64,000 bases of DNA from Neoarius graeffei (taxonomy: Eukaryota > Chordata > Actinopteri > Siluriformes > Ariidae). Shown here one piece after another: positions 33,001 through 64,000 of this stretch; within the stretch, counting starts at the first letter, position 1; the number at the start of each line of letters is the position of its first letter. The DNA is taken from NCBI RefSeq assembly GCF_027579695.1, contig NC_083587.1, positions 45,005,732 to 45,069,731 of the forward strand. The letters run 5' to 3'. The notes below the pieces were generated by a model, which worked only from the letters and a program-made list of their open reading frames with translations, was not told the DNA's origin and did no database searches. The position numbers were made by a program, and so were the translations under genes.

Positions 33001-33651
33001 GCCGCGTTGTCACTGTGTTCCCAGCTTCCTGGAGTCGGATTTGATTTAAAATAAACGATGGGTTCGGAACGTTATTACAGTCTTACCCACTCTGTACTAA
33101 TGTTAACACGCGCAAACGGCTAGTTTCCTGCCAGCAAACATACCAGTCTGTCGTTTTTCTTTCCATTAAACCTGCAGAACTATGTGGACATTACTGAACC
33201 GTGGATTTCTGCGAGATTATTTTAAAACAACGTAAAGCTGAACTTGTTCCTCTAACTTTTATTGCACTCGCTTCCTGCAGCTTTGGATGACCTGAATGCT
33301 ACAGGGAGATCGGGATGAGTTTATTTTCACGCGTGTTTCTGGACAAATTGCGTTGTAAACAATTATAAATCCATGTTTTATCTGTATTTAAGTGCTTGGT
33401 GCAGTCAAGTCCCGGCCTCGAGTCGCCCCCTGGCGGAAAAGCGCTGTACTGCACAGAACGCGCAGCTTATTTCGTAAGCCGAGTTGCGGGCGTTTCGGTG
33501 TGTGTGTGATTTTTGGAACGAGGTCTTGTGTGTGTTCGGTCTTGACGAACCTGAGGACTGGCAAATGGTTAATCTGCCACTTCATAAAGTATCCGCAGAG
33601 GCTGTAATCATGCTTGTGCAGAGCGATGATTGATTGGTAGGCCTGTAATTG

Positions 33652-33670
33652 TGTGTGTGTGTGTGTGTGT
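33652..33670. repeat. (GT)n microsatellite
   Basis: GT repeat followed by a T run, about 170 bp before the first coding exon of the L3MBTL gene. Confidence 0.9.
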
Positions 33671-33853
33671 TTTTTTTTTTTAAATGGAGAGATTCTTAGT
33701 TCTGGAAAGAGTTAAATGATGTGCGTAGTGAAGAATACATGCAGATTTGCGCAAAAGGAAGTCGTATTTAACTCTTCCTTATCAGCTGTGAAGTTTTGGA
33801 TCTCTCCGCCTCTCTCCTTTTATTTCTGTCTTTTCTTTCTGTCTCAGAGAAAG

Positions 33854-63946
<30,093 letters not shown>

Positions 63947-64000
63947 GTAATTCGAGAAATGCTGGTTTGATTTACACTGTTCAAACAATCTATTCATAAT

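Overview
This window is nuclear DNA of a teleost fish. The evidence is intron-rich vertebrate genes with consensus GT/AG splice sites, and non-coding sequence built mostly from fish-type mobile elements: tRNA-headed SINEs, Tc1-like, hAT, Kolobok-like and pogo-like transposons, and pieces of LINEs. I cannot name the species. The SINE density would fit a catfish-like genome, but that is a guess.

Two protein-coding genes lie head to tail on the + strand. The first (about 6.87-17.54 kb, 12 coding exons) encodes a complete 414-residue SGK-family AGC kinase, most likely an sgk2-type gene. The second starts near 32.2 kb with a probable non-coding exon. Its coding sequence runs from 33.85 kb off the right edge, with 17 coding exons visible (648 codons). 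It encodes an L3MBTL-family chromatin reader with three MBT repeats and a CCHHC zinc finger. SGK and L3MBTL genes are also neighbours in human (SGK2/L3MBTL1 on 20q13), which supports the assignment. No functional link between the two proteins is implied; they share a conserved neighbourhood.

Layout: 0-6.8 kb is a graveyard of Tc1-like, hAT, THAP-type and pogo-like remnants plus SINEs. 6.8-18.1 kb is the kinase gene, whose introns hold a palindromic element, a Tc1-type MITE and a Tc1-like element with an intact 351-residue transposase. 18.1-31.6 kb is intergenic and strongly nested (SINE in transposon in SINE in transposon). 31.6-33.0 kb is a CpG-containing putative promoter with a perfect NRF-1-type palindrome. 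33.8-64 kb is the L3MBTL gene, whose introns carry two nested hAT/Kolobok-like complexes, many young SINEs and further DNA transposons.

No tRNA gene, CRISPR array or bacterial-type operon is present. I found no convincing new multi-gene system. The items most worth a second look are the kinase hydrophobic motif with Asn where SGKs carry the regulatory Ser, the 1.64-kb element with 10-bp target duplications and two long hairpins inside the Tc1-like element, the TTAA/THAP elements sitting in hAT-like elements, and the exchange of 3' tails between SINEs that share one head.
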